From NCBI GenBank assembly GCA_003483745.1, contig DMYD01000059.1:1-64000 (forward strand): a DNA stretch of 64,000 nucleotides. The letters are read 5' to 3'. Shown here one piece after another: positions 62,004-64,000 of the stretch. This DNA is from Roseburia sp. (GTDB taxonomy: Bacteria; Bacillota; Clostridia; Lachnospirales; Lachnospiraceae). The position numbers were made by a program, and so were the translations under genes. The notes below the pieces were generated by a model. The model did no database searches and was not told the DNA's origin. It saw only the letters and a list, made by a program, of their open reading frames with translations. Position 1 is the first letter of the stretch. The number at the start of each line of letters is the position of its first letter.

Positions 62004-62048
62004 GGAAATATTATAGCATTTGCGCAGGGGAAATGCTACAATATTTCC
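62004..62048. promoter_or_regulatory. Palindromic divergent promoter of the kinase fusion and peptidase genes
   Basis: An 18-bp inverted repeat (GGAAATATTATAGCATTT and its complement, one mismatch) with a 9-base centre. Each arm ends in an extended -10: TGCTATAAT on the minus strand toward 61970 and TGCTACAAT on the plus strand toward 62079. It is both a back-to-back promoter pair and a possible operator. Confidence 0.55.
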
Positions 62049-62078
62049 AGATGATAAGCGGCGCGAAAGGGGTTTTAG

Positions 62079-62516
62079 ATGAAATATGATATCGAGCAGC
62101 TGTTAGAAGCAGGAGAGGTAATACAGATTTATCCCGAAGGATACAGTATGTATCCTATGTTTGTGCCGGGACGGGATGCAGCAGTCATAAAAAAAGCAGA
62201 TGTGAAAAAAATCCGGCGTGCGGACGTCGTGCTGTACCGCAGAAAAGAGAGCATTCTGGTTTTACACCGTGTGGTAAAAAGAAAGGGCGGTCAGTTTTAT
62301 ATGGCCGGAGATAACCAGATGGAAATAGAAGGGCCGGTAGAGGCTGACCAGATCAGAGGGATTTTGACCGCATTTGTGCGGAATGGACGTCGTATCAGCG
62401 TGAAAAATCCGGTTTATGTGATTTTGTCAGAAGCATGGCTGCTGCTTAGACCGGTGAGGGGAAAATTCTGGTCATTTACGGCATGGGTGCGCCGGCTTCG
62501 CAGGAATGATACATGA
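62079..62516 (+). CDS. S24/S26 family peptidase
   Basis: 145 residues. EGYSMYPMFVPGRDAAV holds the nucleophile Ser23; ADVVLYRRKESILVLHRVVKRKGGQFYMAGDNQ holds the second motif with His63, giving a Ser-His pair as in SipW/ER-type signal peptidases instead of the Ser-Lys of bacterial SipS. No N-terminal membrane anchor; one hydrophobic stretch near the C-terminus. Beside the PqqD-kinase gene it is a candidate leader peptidase (inference). Confidence 0.78.
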   Translation: MKYDIEQLLEAGEVIQIYPEGYSMYPMFVPGRDAAVIKKADVKKIRRADVVLYRRKESILVLHRVVKRKGGQFYMAGDNQMEIEGPVEADQIRGILTAFVRNGRRISVKNPVYVILSEAWLLLRPVRGKFWSFTAWVRRLRRNDT

Positions 62517-62565
62517 TTATGGATTTTTTTGACACCCGAATCTTCATAGAAAATTTGTGGATGTG

Positions 62566-62594
62566 TTGATTTTTTTCGACGATTATGCTAAAAT
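62566..62594 (+). promoter_or_regulatory. Promoter of queT
   Basis: TTGATT (62566-62571), a 17-base spacer and TAAAAT (62589-62594) with TG in the extended -10 position. The transcript would start about ten bases before the riboswitch. Confidence 0.65.
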
Positions 62595-62613
62595 CAAAAA
62601 GTTGCAGTGACAT

Positions 62614-62656
62614 CGAGTGTTCGAGACCTTCCACTCGTAAAACAAAACTAAAGGAG
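62614..62656 (+). ncRNA. preQ1-I riboswitch
   Basis: Stem CGAGTG (62614-62619) / CACTCG (62632-62637) encloses a TTC-starting loop; an A-rich linker TAAAACAAAACTAA follows and runs straight into AAGGAG. This is the layout of preQ1-I aptamers, where the tail folds back on the loop and hides the ribosome site. The downstream gene encodes a queuosine-precursor transporter, which fits. Confidence 0.78.
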
Positions 62657-62665
62657 AAATGAAAA

Positions 62666-63160
62666 ATGAGAAACAAAAAAGTATTACTTATCGTGCAGGC
62701 TGCACTTATCGCAGCTATCTATGTTGTACTGACTTATTTTATCAGTGCATTCAATCTTGCTTCCGGCGCAATTCAGGTCAGGATTTCCGAGGCACTTACC
62801 ATTTTACCGGTATTTACACCGGCAGCTATTCCGGGACTTTTTATAGGATGCCTGCTCAGCAATCTGCTCACCGGCTGCATGCCGCTTGATGTTGTGTTTG
62901 GTAGTCTTGCGACACTGATCGGGGCATGTGGAACTTATGCGTTAAGAAAGCACAAATGGCTGGCTCCGTTACCACCGATCGTGGCAAATACGATCATTGT
63001 ACCGTTTGTTCTGGCATATGTGTACATGGCAGAGGGGACGATCCCATTCTTTATGCTGACTGTCGGAATCGGCGAAGTGATTTCCTGCTATGTGTTAGGT
63101 ATGATCTTGTATAAAGTGTTAAATAATTACCGCAGTGTGATCTTTAAAAACGAAGATTAG
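62666..63160 (+). CDS. queT: Queuosine precursor transporter QueT
   Basis: 164 residues, about five to six membrane helices, QueT family: ALIAAIYVVLTYFISAFNLASGAIQ-type start (seen in two parts), VRISEALTILPVFTPAAIPGLFIGC and a short cytoplasmic tail. It is an ECF-type S component that takes up preQ1 or a related base. GGAG nine bases upstream sets the start. The preQ1 riboswitch upstream supports the assignment. Confidence 0.92.
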   Translation: MRNKKVLLIVQAALIAAIYVVLTYFISAFNLASGAIQVRISEALTILPVFTPAAIPGLFIGCLLSNLLTGCMPLDVVFGSLATLIGACGTYALRKHKWLAPLPPIVANTIIVPFVLAYVYMAEGTIPFFMLTVGIGEVISCYVLGMILYKVLNNYRSVIFKNED

Positions 63161-63169
63161 TGTGGGCAG

Positions 63170-63219
63170 AAAAGGAGTACTGATTATAAGTGCAGCTTGT
63201 GATCAGTACCCTTTTTTTA
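63170..63219 (+). terminator. Terminator after queT
   Basis: GTACTGAT (63177-63184) pairs with ATCAGTAC (63202-63209), extended outward by an imperfect AAAAGG/CCCTTTT, with a T run. Confidence 0.78.
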
Positions 63220-63363
63220 TCAATTTTGATGTACCTTCTTCTGACATTTTTGCTAAATCGCACAAAAGAAACCGAAGATTTAAAAGTATTTTGTGAAAGA
63301 AGTTTCATAAAAACAAAAAATATCAATTTTGAAGGAAAGTAAATTCATTATCGGGCAAATTTG

Positions 63364-63392
63364 TTGAAAAAACTGGAAATTCGGGGTATAAG
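63364..63392 (+). promoter_or_regulatory. Promoter of nanE
   Basis: TTGAAA (63364-63369), a 17-base spacer and TATAAG (63387-63392), 48 bases before the start. Confidence 0.55.
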
Positions 63393-63439
63393 ATTTATAT
63401 CACAGAGGATCCCAAAAGTGATGTGAAAGGAGTAAGAGA

Positions 63440-64000
63440 ATGGAAAGTCAGTTTGAGAATTTGCGAAGCAGGCTGATCGTATCATGTCAGGCACTTGAAA
63501 ACGAACCATTACATTCGTCATTTATTATGGGACGGATGGCCAAAGCCGCGTATGAGGGTGGAGCTGCAGGAATTCGTGCCAATACAGTGGAAGATATTCT
63601 TGAGATAAGAAAGAATGTTTCACTTCCGGTTATCGGCATTATCAAGGCGGTGTATGATAACTCAGAGGTATACATTACACCGACTTTAAAAGAAGTAGAT
63701 GCATTGATGGAGATAAAACCGGAGATCATTGCATTGGATGCAACAAAACGCATCAGACCGGATGGAACATATCTGAGAGAATTTTTTGAAAAGGTAAAAG
63801 AAAAATATCCGGATCAGAAATTCATGGCAGACTGTTCGACGGTGGAGGAAGCACTTTTGGCAGATGAGATCGGATTTGATTTTATCGGAACAACACTTGT
63901 GGGTTATACACCATACAGCGTAAATGACAGGATCGAACAGAATGATTTTGAAATTATACGCAAGATATTAAAACAGGTACATCATCCGGTAATTGCAGAG
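63440..64000 (+). CDS. nanE: N-acetylmannosamine-6-phosphate 2-epimerase, 5' part
   Basis: The first 187 residues are in the window; the gene runs off the end (full length is usually about 220-230). Converts ManNAc-6-P to GlcNAc-6-P in sialic acid or ManNAc catabolism. Typical NanE segments: GRMAKAAYEGGAAGIRANT, VIGIIK with the catalytic Lys, ITPTLKEVDAL, ALDATKRIRP and MADCSTVEEAL. AAAGGAG seven bases before the ATG sets the start. Whether other nan genes follow cannot be seen. Confidence 0.93.
   Translation, partial: MESQFENLRSRLIVSCQALENEPLHSSFIMGRMAKAAYEGGAAGIRANTVEDILEIRKNVSLPVIGIIKAVYDNSEVYITPTLKEVDALMEIKPEIIALDATKRIRPDGTYLREFFEKVKEKYPDQKFMADCSTVEEALLADEIGFDFIGTTLVGYTPYSVNDRIEQNDFEIIRKILKQVHHPVIAE

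Noticed and set aside
52930..62516. Complete lasso-peptide cluster
   Set aside because: No asparagine-synthetase-like cyclase and no classical lasso core peptide are present; only tailoring-type genes are seen.
34926..62516. Accessory region as a prophage or integrative element
   Set aside because: No integrase, relaxase, phage gene, tRNA junction or terminal repeat was found, and codon use looks like that of the flanks.

Overview
The window looks like a chromosome segment from a motile, spore-forming Firmicute, most probably a Lachnospiraceae (Roseburia/Agathobacter-like). The evidence is the low-GC codon use, strong AAGGAGG ribosome sites, consensus sigma-A promoters, a Bacillus/Clostridium-type division and cell-wall (dcw) cluster, spoIIGA, sigE and sigG, a chemoreceptor, and a Pel-type exopolysaccharide locus without Gram-negative outer-membrane genes. 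The family is inferred from gene content, not from a marker-gene search. I see no rRNA, tRNA, CRISPR array, transposase, integrase or plasmid gene. No gene-free stretch exceeds 300 bases; the longer gaps (9743-10010, 18628-18895, 30438-30712, 63161-63439) hold the hairpins and promoters listed.

Layout. 1-18.3 kb is housekeeping: a BMP-type lipoprotein with a chemoreceptor and a NUDIX hydrolase; mgsA; degV; a MATE exporter divergent from a LysR regulator; purA with a HAD phosphatase; a GldA/GldG-like ABC system with a DUF4340 protein; MarR with citrate synthase; and several small or metal-related proteins. 18.4-30.4 kb holds a 55-codon Spo0E-like gene and then the dcw cluster mraZ-rsmH-ftsL-PBP-PBP(spoVD type)-mraY-murD-ftsW-ftsQ-ftsZ; murE, murF, murG and ftsA are absent here. 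30.5-34.8 kb holds spoIIGA-sigE, a beta-CASP nuclease and sigG, with sigG inverted instead of following sigE.

34.9-55.6 kb is one apparent 20-kb transcription unit with no gap over about 75 bases and a strong terminator at its end. It carries a DapF paralogue with both catalytic cysteines changed to serine, a PqqD-like protein, and a Gram-positive Pel-like machine: a PelD receptor fused to a degenerate SDR epimerase, a PelE-like protein, a large membrane protein, a DUF2194-like protein, PelF and PelG. Further glycosyltransferases, a second flippase, two DUF4874/DUF4832-type proteins and a PF14907-type nucleotidyltransferase follow. The PelD part keeps an RxxD c-di-GMP site and has lost GGDEF, so polymer synthesis is predicted to be switched on by c-di-GMP.

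55.7-62.5 kb is a second accessory block: a glycosyltransferase, a permuted papain-like protein, an AglD/LPG-synthase-type membrane protein, a 124-residue protein with a leader-like N-terminus, an ABC exporter, a PqqD-HprK-like kinase fusion and an S24/S26 peptidase. With the PqqD and nucleotidyltransferase genes of the long operon, this resembles the accessory set of Firmicute lasso-peptide clusters without a lasso cyclase. It is my best candidate for an undescribed peptide modification and export system. The window ends with a preQ1 riboswitch-controlled queT and the 5' part of nanE.
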